64,000 nucleotides of DNA from Athripsodes cinereus. Lineage: Eukaryota > Arthropoda > Insecta > Trichoptera > Leptoceridae. The DNA lies in NCBI GenBank assembly GCA_947579605.1, contig OX388310.1:868001-932000 (forward strand), given 5' to 3'. Under the pieces are notes generated by a model. It had not been told where the DNA came from and did not search any database. It was given only the letters and a program-made list of their open reading frames with translations. This document shows positions 19,835 through 31,555 of the stretch, in pieces. Every line of letters begins with the position of its first letter. Position 1 is the first letter of the stretch. A program made the translations under genes and the position numbers.

Positions 19835-20107
19835 CAAGAGAGACGATGGTCCTGGCTGGGACATGTTTTGAGAATGCCCAATGATAGTTGGCCAAAAAGA
19901 GCACTGTTTTTCCGTCCGCAGGGGTTCCGTCGGCCCGGGCGTCCCTCTTTCACAATACACCGTTCCTATGACAACGATATCAGAGCGCAAGGAATGTCGT
20001 GGGAAGAGGTGACGCAATTGGCACAGAGACGCTCTGAATGGAGGAGGCTGGTTTCTGCCCTGTGCTCCCGAGAGGAGCGTTGAGGGCGATGATGATGATG
20101 ATGATGA
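19835..20107 (+). pseudogene. RTE-like (family 1) LINE 3' fragment with (GAT)n tail
   Basis: Opens within the RRWSWLGHVLRM-coding segment and runs to the family 1 terminus GAGGAGCGTTGAGGGC, followed by (GAT)n at 20088-20108. The plus frame 19868-20083 encodes the C-terminal tail ending CSREER. It lies in the opposite orientation to 3061-3482. It is a strongly 5'-truncated insertion. Confidence 0.85.
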
Positions 20108-20274
20108 TACAATATGTAAAAAATCTTCCAGGAATAATAATACAACATGTCATAATGTTCGCGAGGCTCTTAAGGTGAGACGGGTTTTTCTTCATTAAGA
20201 GAAGTCATATGTAGTTTCGATAGATAAATATTGTAGGTTTCATAATCAGCATACCAAAAAATTAGCTAGCTATC

Positions 20275-20537
20275 CCGTTATGGCATATCCCACGAGTAGG
20301 GTAGCCAACAGATCAGTCGCAAGCAGTAAACATAGAAGCTGTCCTCTCGCTTACAAAAAAATAAGACATTCAGAATGCGCTGCAAACCTCATCGCTGAAT
20401 TCAAGATTTTAAATATGGGGCTATTTATATGAAGTAATAAAATGTCTTTATATTTTTCGAATAAACCTGCCTTTTAATTACAACAACTTATGGAAGTGAG
20501 TGGGAGACCAATTCTTCGCCGAATGCTCCATTAGAAA
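20275..20537 (-). repeat. Family A repeat copy
   Basis: Full length with an internal insertion of about 20 bases near 20410-20440. It runs from GTTATGGCATATCCCACGAG to AATTCTTCGCCGAATGCTCC. Confidence 0.78.
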
Positions 20538-20693
20538 GCTTTTAGTTCACCTTACCATAGTTGACAAAGACAAATTTCATACATGTGCGTTAAAAGTCTT
20601 GATATTGAATTACCAGATGATGTCCTGTTAGCAGTTTTGGAAAGATATCTCTAGAGGAAGTATCTAGAAGTTAAGTCTCTGTTTCAACTTACT

Positions 20694-20965
20694 TATACAG
20701 CTATTCCTCTCTACTACCGAAGATAAACCTCCTCCATATGTCTCCAGGTATCTATGTTTTGGGCTTTCTGCAATCAGTCATCAGCGATTTTTCTAATGCC
20801 ATCAGACCACCGTGTGGCTAGTCTTCTTGTTCATCTTTTATGTATCTTCACGAGGTCTCCACTTCACAACCCTTTTTGTCCATCTTTGATCTTTTAGTCT
20901 AGCAACATGCCTCTCCCATGACCACTTCAACCTTGTCACTCATTCGACGATATATGTAACTCCCG
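20694..20965 (-). pseudogene. RTE-like (family 3) LINE C-terminus remnant
   Basis: On the minus strand fragments such as RHVARLKDQRWTKRVVKW and a following R-P-R-E stretch can be read, typical of the WTKRV..WRPR segment of another RTE-like family. It is broken by several stops. The plus-strand fragment at 34820-34985 covers the segment downstream of this. Confidence 0.55.
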
Positions 20966-22699
20966 ATCTAATACGTATCTCAGATTCAACAAGATAAAAG
21001 AAAAACTTCGATAATTTTCAAATTTGAAAAATATTAGAAAACCGATTATTTCATTTCATATCGATAAACATACATAAATTATATCACATTATTTTTGATA
21101 ACGTAGCTATTCTCATAAAATCATTATTACTGTTTATCTTTATCACCATTCCAACACCTAACATAGTGCGTACAAATTTATTAATACGGGGTATTTCACA
21201 TTGATTTTATTACCTGCATTCTAAAATAATAATATTATCACTTACTATAAACTGAAGTCGTCATCAATGTATATAATTTAATAATCTACTTCAATACTTA
21301 ATAATAATAATAATTCACTGGTATTTTTATATGAACATCATTACAATATTATTGATATGACAAATATTTAATCGTGTGAACATATCCTATCGTAACCTGA
21401 TCTCGGACATTTTTATGTTTGCATTTTGTGCGAACTCAATATTGTTTTAACGGGGATCCTACGATAGATTGTTATTTTTATATGACTTTTTTATCAATTA
21501 AATGTTCTTCACTAGCAACTCTTACACCTATCCTGGTATTCTTTTATATTTACATTGCTTTTTTGTAAAACAACGGAGTCGATGGACATTGACGGTTCTA
21601 TTTAATTTTGGGAAGGATTTTGTCCTTCTCCAAGGAGACTTGAGCCCTTTCTTAAGAAAAATTTGCACGAAGAGTATACCTAGCTAGATCAGATAAGAAC
21701 TGACATTCCTGCAACATCCATGGGTGAGGAAGGGTGCAACTCTTTATGTTTATTTACATTGCTGAAGCCGGGATGAAAATATATTGAGAATTGGAAATGT
21801 GATGATTCCATGTAAAGCTAGGTTGAAAATACTCATAAAAAGTATTCTTCAGTTACTGAATCGTCTTTAAAAAGAATGAATGAAAAAATACAGATATCAC
21901 ACAAATACGGCGATTGGAATTTGGATATTCAAATATACTTTGATTGTTTTGAGTGTATGGGTAATAAATAAAGAAAAAATATTATCTTAAAAGAATATCA
22001 TTCTAATTTGGGTACATAATATTACGTTTGGTTCTATATTCTATCTTCTTCTTATTCTGTATATTTGAACATAAAAAAAATAATACTCTCTCTCTTTTGC
22101 TCTAAAAATTAATAAAAAAATACAAAGCAGTTTTGCAAGACTTTATATGTACAGAAATGTCATTTCATAATACATCGGAAGAACAGCTTTAAAACTGCGA
22201 GAGTAATAAAAGTGGTATCATGTACATATGTAGGTACCAAGAATATATTTCTACATTTTCCTTGAATATCACGTCCACAAGGTACCCAAGTATTGTATTG
22301 ATTGGATCGATCAGGTTGGATTAAGTTAATAAAGATATTATTATTGAACAGTGGCACTTAAACTTTCTAAGATAAGATCAAGATAAGAGTAATTATCATT
22401 TTATTATTATCGATATCTCATTTTGCTTTCAATAAACTATTAAGTTTTCACCATAATCAATTCAATCACTTTGCAGGTAATACAAATTGCTTTTATACAC
22501 TCTTTTTTATTTATTTTATGGTATTAAAAAAAAAACTTCAACTCGACTGTTTCAATTTTATAATAAATAATCAAAATTTTAAAGCATAGTTGATTTCTTA
22601 CAATGAATCCATATTTTAGACATTTTGACAAAAATTGTCATCAAAATTCTAATTTCCACAAGACGAATCAAGATTTGAAATTAATTTGAATGTCTCTCC
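20966..22699. other. No gene seen
   Basis: About 1.7 kb of AT-rich DNA. An (AAT)n run is at about 21299-21315. Frames of 61-65 codons (21502-21687, 22160-22357) have no recognisable motif. Confidence 0.5.
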
Positions 22700-22828
22700 T
22701 GACACTCTTGCAGTCAGCAATATGCTTGAGTCTCAAAAGTGGAGTAGGTTGGCAGTGCGTCGAAATGAACCGGGGCCTTTTGATTGAAAGTCCAAGACTC
22801 TACCATCAAGCTACCAACCTCCTCAATC
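22700..22828 (-). mobile_element. tRNA-derived SINE head
   Basis: On the minus strand: TAGCTTGATGGTAGAGTCTT (box A) and a degenerate box B around CCCCGGTTCATTTCGACG. It resembles the head of the SINE at 10861-11064. The body and tail are not recognisable. Confidence 0.65.
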
Positions 22829-23028
22829 GATGAATATTTCCATGTGTAAATTTTTATCCTTTGCGTGAAATATATTCCACTATTATTAGACATTAAATAA
22901 TAATAAATAAATACAATGTGAATAATATCGAATTCATACCTCTTTCCAATATAAATTTCATATTTATTATTAATTGAAAAATCTTAAAAGTATAAAAACA
23001 ACACACTTTATTAAAAAGGACTCAATTT

Positions 23029-23230
23029 GGTATCTTGAGGAATACCCGTTGGAATCAGAGTATGGTACCTTGAGGAATACCCTTTGCATTCTGACTATAA
23101 TACCTTGAGGAGCACCCATTGGAGTCACAGTATGGTACCTTGAGGGACACCCGTTGGAGTCAAACTATAGTGCCTCGAGGGACACCCGTTCGGGTCAGAG
23201 TATGGTACCTTGAGGGACACCCGTTGGAGC
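23029..23230. repeat. 35-bp minisatellite, about 5.8 copies
   Basis: The unit starts GGTACCTTGAGGGACACCCG and continues TTGGAGTCAGAGTAT. Units start at 23029, 23064, 23099, 23134, 23169 and 23204, so the period is exactly 35. Units 4-6 are more alike (GGGACACCCG) than units 1-3. The period is not a multiple of three, so it is not a peptide repeat. Confidence 0.92.
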
Positions 23231-23713
23231 ATCACTGCGTACTGGAATTCTGCAAAGTTGGACAGACGGTATAGCTATGTGACACTGTGTGTTACAGATA
23301 TGGCAATATTGGCGGGGCAAGATATTATTATTATTAACAATATATTATTAATACATAATAATAATATATTTGAACAGTATAGCGTGGGTATGACGATATT
23401 ACGATGCTAATGTGTTATGTTATGATCACTCCGTTACAATAATATTGTTGCAACGCGACTAAACTGGGATATGAGAATTCCTGAATTATTATTTGTATTT
23501 AACTTGGTGACAACAACGACATTCAATGCTTAACTTAATAATAAATTTATTCAACAATTATTGCATACAATGTAATCGTGCATTTCACTTATATTTCAAC
23601 AGATATTTTCTTGCAATTTTTTTAAATATTGTTTTGTTTATTTTAAAAATCTTTTACTTGTTTAGAATTTTAATACTACTCATGGTGATAAGTACCACAT
23701 TTTGCTGTTGATT

Positions 23714-23912
23714 ATGACAGACAAGATAGAGGGACGTCAGAGGGCTGGCAGAAGGCAGACATCGTGGCTGCGCAATTCATATACGAGATTGGACTGGAAT
23801 GAGAGATGTGGAGGAGTTGTTCCAGAGAGCGCAGGACCGAGAAGCCTATGCCGGAGTGATCGCCAACGTCGGAGGGACTTGAAAGGGCACCTACAAAAGA
23901 AGAAGAATGGTG
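23714..23912 (+). pseudogene. RTE-like (family 4) LINE C-terminus with (AAG)n tail
   Basis: The first part reads KIEGRQRAGRRQTSWLRN in one frame. After a frameshift near 23790, DWTGMRDVEELFQRAQDREA and IANV follow in another. This order (GRR.R..WL, then W.G....E.LF..AQDRE) is the standard C-terminus of an RTE-type LINE. The copy ends in an AAGAAGAAGAA tail at about 23897-23907. Confidence 0.72.
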
Positions 23913-24289
23913 ATTGATATAAAAAAGATAAGAAAAAGGAAATTATTATACCTAATATGTCAAATAGTAAGAAGTTGGTAGAAAATTAATTGAAGGAATA
24001 TGATCGAATACCTACATATCCCGAATTTGGGTACTTATAGTACGGGATAAGCAAGATAAAACGATAACAATCATAAACCATGTACGCAACCATACGTGCA
24101 AGCAAGACAAAATGCTATGGCTTAGATCTTGCCTATGATTAGGTACATTTCCATGCTCTTAGGTACAGCTGCACTCAAACAATATCGTAGTGAAAAAGCT
24201 CCGATATAGCCCGGCTTTCGGGCTTATATGGGACTTGGGAGACACTACACCAGTAAATATTACAGTATACAGGTATTGTATTTTATTGT
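23913..24289. other. No gene seen
   Basis: AT-rich spacer; nothing recognisable. Confidence 0.5.
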
Positions 24290-24480
24290 TTTGTATGTTG
24301 GATGATTTATTCGGCGCCGTTATGGAGCATCCATCTCAAGGGCGCGGGAAACTATGTTGGAAGAGCGATGTCTTCAACTTGCTCCTAAGCGTTATTATCG
24401 GCTGGTTTTTACGGAGGTCCTCGGGGAGTCGGTTCCAAATGACGGGTCCTGCGGTGTTAAGGGCAGCCTTATAGAGTCAC
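24290..24480 (-). mobile_element. L2/CR1-like LINE 3' end
   Basis: Plus-strand reading gives the reverse complement of an L2-type terminus (GTTGGATGATTTATTCGGCG, ATCCATCTCAAGGGCGCGGG) and about 130 bases of adjoining C-terminal coding sequence. The last 65 bases closely match 11376-11440. Confidence 0.72.
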
Positions 24481-24783
24481 CTCAAGGTCATTACATGGTG
24501 TAGATAAACGACACATTTCTAGATATACGCGATGACCCAACAAGGTAAAAAAAATATCACAATCACTATTCAGATGTGATGACGTATACTTCCCATCCTG
24601 AATTAATTATTTTTGATAAAACGGAGAAGACAATCCTTCTGTTCATAATAATATGCCGTTATTCTATTATGGCGCTTATGTGCAATTCCGAGATGATATA
24701 AATAAAAAAAATGTGTATGCTTTATGTACTCAAAATATCTTCTTAAACAAAGTAATGCATAATTTTATTTTAGCATTATAATA

Positions 24784-25473
24784 TGGCCAATTCTGAATCA
24801 TAAAATAGTTTAGTTGCACTAACTAAGTCAACTAAGTGTGAGAAGATAGTCGAGTCATGAAAATTAGTTCTAATTCGTATTCACAGTTTTCCGTACTAAT
24901 TTAGTTCATTAGTTCATTTTGACACCTTAGTACAACTATAAATTTCGAGAATCTATGGATTTCGTATTCAGAATGAAATTTTAGTTGACAGCCGACGACT
25001 AAAATAAGTTGGATTTGGCAGAATTTTATTCGCGACTTTTAATTTGCGAATATTATTAGTTGCTGTCATTTTACCGCAGAATATTGCTATATTTTGGAAG
25101 TGTTAAGTTGATTTTCAATTAAAAGTAAAAATTTATATTTTTAGGGCAACTCTTAGCATGTATAAATTGTAAAATTACACCACCACCGACGCAAATACGA
25201 ACGCCAAAATTTATCGGCAAATCTGACATTTCACAATTTTCACGCGCGACAACTATTAAATTGTTGCCAGAAGTGTAAATCGGAACGTGAAAAACATTTT
25301 GTATTGCGGCATCACTGACTAATATTAGTTTGTCCCATAGATTTTACCGTTTGCACTTGGTGGTTCTCGAGTTTATAGTTGTTTATAGTTCATAACTAAT
25401 GCTGAATACTACATGCTAACTTATATTAATCAACTTTTTAGTTAGTTAGTTCATTAAGATTCAGAATTGGCCC
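24784..25473. mobile_element. 690-bp TIR element flanked by TA (mariner-like, non-autonomous)
   Basis: Ends are (T/G)GGCCAATTCTGAATC and its reverse complement GATTCAGAATTGGCCC. TA stands immediately outside both (24782-24783 and 25474-25475). Sub-terminal AACTAA-type words recur at both ends. No coding frame lies inside. TA duplication and size fit a mariner-superfamily derivative. Confidence 0.7.
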
Positions 25474-25901
25474 TAATGTCTAATGATAATAAAAATTCAT
25501 ATTTATTTTTATCAGCCAATTCATCATTGTGCCATTAAAGAAAGAGCCATTGATTCCAAATAATCCTATATAATGTGTTTTTTATTGGATCAATTTATTG
25601 CATGCCTATCACATTATAAAAAAAATATAAAATTAGGTATATTATATTATATAGAAATGTTATTTTTCTTTATAATCAGGCAGCAATCAATGTCATATAA
25701 TATTGTTCTGTGAATGCTCAGATCAAATAAGCACTGATATTTTATTTATTTAACAAACTACGTTTTATTTATTTTTCAATCAATATATGTAAATTTTATG
25801 CGCGAATATTTTTATAACACATTTTACGATTCTTTTTTATAATAAGGTTTAATCCAGAAATATGATCTTTAATATTGGTAAAAAATATCGAGGATTTGTT
25901 G

Positions 25902-25985
25902 TAGGCAGCCCTGTTCCCTGTGATGCCCCCGGTAAGGAATAGGTTCCCCAATCTTTTCTATGAATTTTCGTAAAAAGCAAGTGTC
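25902..25985 (+). repeat. Family A repeat, degenerate 5' part
   Basis: Diverged blocks (CCCCCGGTAAGGAATAGGTT, TTTTCGTAAAAAGCAAGTGT) follow the order of the family A start. Low similarity, old copy. Confidence 0.45.
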
Positions 25986-26004
25986 CGTAAACCTTACGTA
26001 GATA

Positions 26005-26942
26005 TAATATAATGTGTATTGGCACCTTTTATCTTTACCATAATTATGGACTACCTGCTCAGAAAATCTATTCTGGGCCCTGGCGGTGTGCCTTTATCAC
26101 AGCGTGAAAACAGTGAGACGTCTGTGGGAGTGCTGCACGATCTTGAATATGCGGAAGATCTAGCCCTTTTTGATACATCTGTGGACGGATTACAGAGCAA
26201 CGCTAATGCTCTTTATGAAAATTCCTTACGCCTTGGCCTCCGTATCAACGCTGGTAAAACGGAGTACATATGTAATAGTATGTACATGCACGAGTACTCA
26301 CACCCCACTAATGGTTGGTAATTCCCAGGTATCTCAGGTTAGCAAATTCAGGTACCTGGGAGCAACCATAACGCCAGAGGGTGATCTCCGGTCGGAATTA
26401 CCAATCCGCATAGGAGCAGCTAGCGGGGCTTTCAATAACATGAACAAAGTTTGGAAGGCGTCTGGACTCAGCATCAGGACAAAATGTCGCTTGTTCAATG
26501 TGTGCATCATCCCAATCCTTCTTTATGGCTGTGAGTCTTGGCACTTAACCAAGGCTCAAGAGCGGAAGATACTAAGCTTTGAAAACAAGTGTCTTAGAAG
26601 GATTTTGGATGTCAAATGGTATGAACATGTTAAAAATGATGCTGTGCGCCGGCGCACCCAGCAGAGACCTGTAATCTCCGTAATACAGGAGAGACGGTGG
26701 TCCTGGCTGGGACATGTTTTGAGAATGCCTAATGAGCACTGTTCTTCCGTCCGATGGGGTTCCGTCGGCCCGGGCGTCCCTCTTTCACAATACACCGTTC
26801 CTATGACAACGATATCAGAGCGCAAGGAATGTCATGGAAAGAGGTAACGCAATTGGCACAGAGATGCTCTGAATGGAGGAGGCTGGTTCCTGCCCTGTGC
26901 TCCCGAGAGGAGCGTTGAGGGCGATGATGATGATGATGATAA
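26005..26942 (+). pseudogene. RTE-like (family 1) LINE: RT fingers/palm to 3' end
   Basis: This is the longest family 1 copy here. In the first frame (26019-26321) it encodes the RT segment LAPFIFTIIMDYLLRKS, the catalytic box as LEYAEDLALF and LGLRINAGKTEYI. A frameshift near 26265-26290 moves the rest to the frame of 26170-26847: FRYLGATITPEGDL, ILLYGCESWHLTKAQE, CLRRILDVKWYEHV and RRWSWLGHVLRM. The 3' end is GAGGAGCGTTGAGGGC plus (GAT)n at 26920-26940. The usual YADD is YAED, so one catalytic aspartate is lost, and the frame is broken. The endonuclease domain is absent. It is a dead, 5'-truncated non-LTR retrotransposon; other copies are at 3061, 19835, 30812, 31366, 36890 and 48046. Confidence 0.88.
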
Positions 26943-27163
26943 GATAACTAACATCTTTAGTTCTGCGATGAGGCATACCACATATTCTGAAAATCTTATT
27001 TACTTATTCGCTTTGAGAGAACAATCTCCGTTTAATTTTTTTTGGACATTTATTTTATTTTATTTTGAACGAGTAAATTGAAAATTGTTATACAGAATTA
27101 TTTAAAATAAGCTATATTTTATTTAAGATGACGTAAATTATAGAATATTATGAAAATGAATGT
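26943..27163. other. No gene seen
   Basis: AT-rich spacer. About 26950-27000 weakly resembles the central block of family A. Confidence 0.4.
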
Positions 27164-27330
27164 GGTCGGCGGGTGGATAGTTTTTTCGATCAAGAGATCA
27201 CGGGTTCGAGCCCTGATGCCAACTTATTCCATCTATGCGATACATGTGTATCATTTTGATAATGACTTTATAAGTCGAAACCTGGTCACAAAGTAAAACT
27301 AAAACCACTTGTGTTTTCTTTCATATATAT
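27164..27330 (+). mobile_element. tRNA-derived SINE (third type)
   Basis: Head with GGTCGGCGGGTGGATAGTTT (box A region) and CACGGGTTCGAGCCCTGATG (box B). The body contains AATGACTTTATAAGTCGAAA and CCTGGTCAC, and the 3' part TAAAACTAAAACCACTTGTG. Its 3' part is the relative of the duplicated unit at 61847-62075. Confidence 0.82.
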
Positions 27331-27729
27331 ATAAACATGGAGTTTTACAAAATAAACGTCAAGTCAACCAATATATTCTTTCCCTTTTTAGTATAAACTT
27401 ATAATTTAAAAACTAATTAACTATACCAATAAAATACATATATTATAATATGTATGTATTTGTTAATTTACCTAGTATGGTTGCGTGGGTAGACAATTAA
27501 ATTGATTTGTCAATCGTCACTTCGTTAGCAACGCACCCGCCTACGATAATGAACTATAATAAAACATTTAATAGTTTGTCAAATTTAAAATACTAAACGT
27601 GTAAGTTAATACTACTGAAATCTTAAGTAATTAAGTATTTTACTGTTGGTTGTGTGACTAAAGTCGTTTAAACCATGAAATTTTTAATAAAATAACGGAA
27701 AATATATCAAATCAAGTGTTAATCTGATT
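27331..27729. other. No gene seen
   Basis: AT-rich spacer. ACATATATTATAATATGT near 27437-27454 is a short palindrome. Confidence 0.5.
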
Positions 27730-27927
27730 TCACATGAGTCTTCTTATTTTTCTTGTTTCTGGCACTGTCCCAAATTATTGCCTCTGAAGGCTGCAGGCTG
27801 GGGGCAGTTTTTCTCGTCCTAAGGTTGTATATTATTCTATTCCATGTGTCATCCTTATTCTGGCCATTTCTCCGTTGGATCTTGTTACATTGTGTCGTCC
27901 AGATATTCTTTGGTCTCCCTCTTGATG
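27730..27927 (-). pseudogene. Degenerate RTE-like LINE C-terminus remnant
   Basis: Minus-strand peptides (REGDQRI-like, then a W..Q...I..R.GQ pattern) and a mosaic position between AT-rich DNA and a family A copy suggest the RGRPK.RW..DI region of an RTE-type LINE. Many stops; low confidence. Confidence 0.35.
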
Positions 27928-27929
27928 GA

Positions 27930-28060
27930 TTGCAAACCTCATTGCTGAATTTGAGATGTAAAATTCCTTTATTTTTCGAACTCCTGACATTTACAGGACA
28001 CTCGAAAAGTTACGGAAAAGAGTAAGAGATCAATTCTTCGCCGTGTGATCCACGGCTAAA
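27930..28060 (-). repeat. Family A repeat, 5' half
   Basis: GCAAACCTCATTGCTGAATT through AAAGAGTAAGAGATCAATTC and TCCACGG: the first about 130 bases of the family, reversed. It is well preserved. Confidence 0.8.
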
Positions 28061-28540
28061 TCTACCCTCCTCCCTTCTTACACAAGCATATTTTTCATTC
28101 CCAATTACCAGAGTATTAAATTATTTGTTAATTAACGAAAAATTCTAGTTTTTACTAACGAGCCGATAGCCAGCATTAAAATGTTTAATAAATATAATAA
28201 GCACATAATATTAGGGTATAATATGTAGGTATAAACTATATAATAAAATATATGTTTATATGTACCTATATTATTTTATTCAATACATTAATATATTCCA
28301 CTAAACACTTATACACTTGTCAACTAATCACATTTGAAGTAAATAATGTGTTCAACTGTTTTTTAAGAAACTCCCTCCAAAACCACGATCTTTAAAAAAT
28401 GGAAAAATGAACTTGGATATATAGACCAGTTTCATAACTCAACTCAACAAGTGGAAATGTATTATTTTCGAGAAAATAACATTTTTTAAATTTTTCTAAA
28501 TGTTATATTTTACAAAACACAACAGAAAGTGGAATTTACT
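28061..28540. other. No gene seen
   Basis: AT-rich spacer; nothing recognisable. Confidence 0.5.
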
Positions 28541-28590
28541 TCTGATGATGATTTTGTGTGATTTTGTTTTGACGCCGTTTAATAATCCAT
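28541..28590 (-). mobile_element. L2/CR1-like LINE 3'-terminus scrap
   Basis: GATGATGATTTTGTGTGATT and TTTTGACGCCGTTTAATAAT match the terminus at 18776-18815. Only about 50 bases remain. Confidence 0.6.
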
Positions 28591-28594
28591 AGTA

Positions 28595-28960
28595 TATAAT
28601 ATATATATGTTCATTGTTATATTTTTTTTGTCGTTCATTTAATTTTCCATCATTTTCCAAATATTCATTTGTTTACTTTATTGTGCATGCGTTTAATTAT
28701 TGACTCATTGACATATTTTCATTTTTAATTAATTTATTTATTAATTATTTATTTGTTCATTGTGATTTTTTTTTTGTTGGACATAATGATAGTTTGTTAA
28801 TTGTATATTGTTTATTATTTTTATTCGCAGCACGCCTCGATACAGGGTAACCTAGTGAGGCTGCTGCAACTTAATTGTAGCCATGTTAAGAAAAAATGTA
28901 TGTTGATATTTTGTATTTATGCGCAATAAAAATATTTCTATTTCTATATGAACGAGTATT
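28595..28960 (+). mobile_element. Retroelement 3' end (GCAATAAAAATATTTC terminus)
   Basis: An AT-rich block leads into a more GC-rich CAGCACGCCTCGATACAGGG...GTGAGGCTGCTGC stretch and ends with GCAATAAAAATATTTCTATT, the look of a LINE 3' UTR with polyadenylation signal. A related GCCGTGAGGCTAGTGTGGC stretch is at 29360-29385. Confidence 0.5.
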
Positions 28961-29269
28961 ACAAATAGTTAGAGATATCTAATTGTAAAAATAAATTCGT
29001 ACAAAAGGCGAACATTACTGCTTTGAAACAATGTCTTACAGTAGGTAAATCATAAAGTGAGTTTTGATAAATCATAATACATAAGACATAAAAAACTATA
29101 ATCAAAATAAATACAACTATGATCATCAATATATATTTTCTAACTGGATACTATTGGATAACCTATGGTAGAAATTGACCGCATTCACAACCATAAACAT
29201 ATTATGTACATAAATGTATATAATTTTGCATCTTAAATTTGTATGATTATTGATTGTTCTTTTCAGAGA

Positions 29270-29490
29270 CTTTTGATGTTTCTTTTTAGAGATTATTGAT
29301 AGTTCCTTTTAGAGGTTTTCTAATTATATTTGTTTTTTTTATGTTTTTGTGCGGCCACAACACAGCCGTGAGGCTAGTGTGGCTAATCTATAAAAAGTAT
29401 TTCTATGTATACTTATGTAATAAAAAAAATTGTACTTGTAACAAATATGTTAAATAAAATAAATAAATAAAATAAATAAATAAGGAAGTA
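29270..29490 (+). mobile_element. Retroelement 3' end with (AAAT)n tail
   Basis: Shares the GGCCACAACACAGCCGTGAG / GCTAGTGTGGC layout with the preceding element and ends in an AAATAAATAAATAAAATAAA tail at about 29452-29483. Confidence 0.5.
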
Positions 29491-29639
29491 CCTGTTATCT
29501 ACTGTTAAAGAGGTGGTGGGTTTTTGATGAGGCATTATAGACTATATATTTGAATGTGCCAATAGATAGAGAAGACCGAATATCATAGGGGATGTTGTTC
29601 CAGATTTTGATAGAATGTACTGTGAAATATAATAAGTAA

Positions 29640-29766
29640 AGAGAGACAATCAGACAGTCACCAGCTTCAGAAGCAAATTGAAAACTGCACTCTTCACCGG
29701 CGTCCTTGAGACGGCCAGTCCCTAGACGTCAAAACAAAATCATCCATAATCATCATCATCATCAAA
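29640..29766 (+). mobile_element. L2/CR1-like LINE 3' end
   Basis: Encodes the F(R)SKLKTALFTG-type C-terminal peptide (CAGAAGCAAATTGAAAACTG, CACTCTTCACCGGCG), then the terminus ACGTCAAAACAAAATCATCC and an (ATC)n tail. It is the inverted counterpart of 18774-19030. Confidence 0.78.
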
Positions 29767-30599
29767 AAGATGTACCTATAGGTACTATGAGGTGGAAATT
29801 ATAGAAGTCGATTATTTTGTCAGTGCAGAGTAGTTCATCTACTCCATCGAGTAGGGCAGTCAAAGTAAATTTTGAAGTTATTAAAGATGACAATATTGCT
29901 CACAAGTTTCTATCAAAAGTTCATAATATTATGTTGTTTCATGATGTCCGTGTATTCGGAGGTTAATGTAGTGTCCAGGTACCCACTCCAGGTCTGTTTG
30001 GTAGTTGGTACGGGCGTGCAGTATATTATAATATTGTGAAGCTGATAGGAAATTATCTTGTGAAGGTGAGAATCAGAAGTTTCCAATTGGATGATTGCCC
30101 TAATTACCACTATGCTGAGATCATTTCACACCACTACCACGATTTACAATACATACATTAAATTATTTACGAAAAAAATCAGATATTACTTAACTAACCA
30201 CACATGTAAAAAAGTTAAAAAACTAATTTTTTTTATTAATACACACTTTTTCTTATTATTAATTAACGAGTAGGTATACCATTGTTTCGTTTCATACTTA
30301 GACATTATCAATACTACATATTACACTACATCATTTACACTACAGTAAAAAACTGTGTATAAATAAATAAAAAAATAGTGTTTAAATTACTATCAAGGTG
30401 GAAAATACACAAAATGTTGCGGATAAAATAATCAAAAAAATACATTACATTATAAGGTAGGTATAATATTTCATTTGAACATACTACAAATTAATACGTA
30501 GATTATACACATCTCCAATTAGTTACATCGCTCAAAGTAGCGATGACAAAAGCTTGAAAATAAATAAAACAAATGATTTTCTCTTACATTACCTACTAT
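29767..30599. other. No gene seen
   Basis: AT-rich spacer; frames of 60-65 codons here show no recognisable motif. Confidence 0.5.
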
Positions 30600-30780
30600 T
30601 TGGCCAGTCGAATACTTGTAAGTAATTCCGATTGATAATGATCTGAGAAGTCGAAAGACGTCTCTCTATCGCGATCAATAACTTGTAGTAGAAAGAAACA
30701 CTCGTTGTCACTTGGGTGAATTCCATAATTTACCTAATTTTGGAATTCTACAACGTGTGCACCGACACAATTAATACATA
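30600..30780 (-). repeat. Family C repeat copy
   Basis: Reverse orientation of 15363-15615, ending ...GAATTCTACAACGTGTGCAC and CGACACAATTAA. The internal AGAAAGAAACACTCG and GCGATCAATAACTTGTAGTA blocks are also shared. Confidence 0.62.
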
Positions 30781-30811
30781 TTATAATATTCTCTCGAAAA
30801 AAGCAAACTAG

Positions 30812-30908
30812 CTTCTTAAAAGTGGCCAAAAAGAATACTGTTCTTTCATCCACAGGAGGCTGGTTTCTCCCTTGTTCTCCTGAGAAAAGGGTTGACGGGC
30901 GACATGAT
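30812..30908 (+). mobile_element. RTE-like (family 1) LINE 3' scrap with internal deletion
   Basis: AGTGGCCAAAAAGAATACTG joins directly to ACAGGAGGCTGGTTTCTCCC and then to a mutated terminus (GGGTTGACGGGCGACATGAT). About 130 bases of the segment between these blocks in 19835-20107 are missing. Confidence 0.65.
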
Positions 30909-31365
30909 CAAGCTATCTTATTGAAAGCGCCCGAAAAATATAATTATCAATGTGAAATATAAACTATGTTGTTCAATATACATTTAAACAAAAACTTAAT
31001 TATTTTTTCAAACATAAATAATCCGTTAAGCGAACCAGTATTATAAACGGGACGTAGTGTGTATATTCGTGTTTTTGTGTTAAGCTGCGAGTCCAGAAGC
31101 GCTCAGCAGTGTGAGAGTGAGAGAGAGAGGAAGTGTAAGGTGAGGTGAGGGTGATGAGGGGTGCAAAGATTTATGGGCGCATCAACTGCTGGTCAACAGC
31201 CAGCCTTGTTTCTTGTTCTTTGAGCGTTAAGATAACACGACACAGCCAACACTATACACCACAGTCCATTTTGTGTTAGGCCGGGGTGCAATATTTTAAA
31301 ATATTTATACACATTATTTGTTTAAATTGTTATTATTTTATCCACAAATTTTCAAAGCACGAAAT

Positions 31366-31552
31366 CTAGACGCTCGTATTTCACAGTACACCATTTCTAT
31401 GATGACGACATCAGAGTGCTAAGAATATTGCTAAAAATAAGATGCTTAAGTATTGTCGGTCGACAATATCGAGTACGCTAGGAATGTCGTTGGAAGAAAT
31501 TACTCAATTGACATCAAAACGCTCTAGTGAAGGAAGCTGGTTTCTGTCCTAC
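31366..31552 (+). mobile_element. RTE-like (family 1) LINE 3' scrap
   Basis: Diverged copy of the CTCTTTCACAATACACC...GACATCAGAGTGC segment. The TAGGAATGTCGTTGGAAGAA block and the GGAAGCTGGTTTCTGTCCT block follow, with an extra about 60 bases in between. Confidence 0.65.
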
Positions 31553-31555
31553 AAT

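Noticed and set aside
27164..27240. Possible tRNA gene
   Set aside because: Has boxes A and B but no foldable acceptor and anticodon arms, and runs into a SINE body; treated as SINE.
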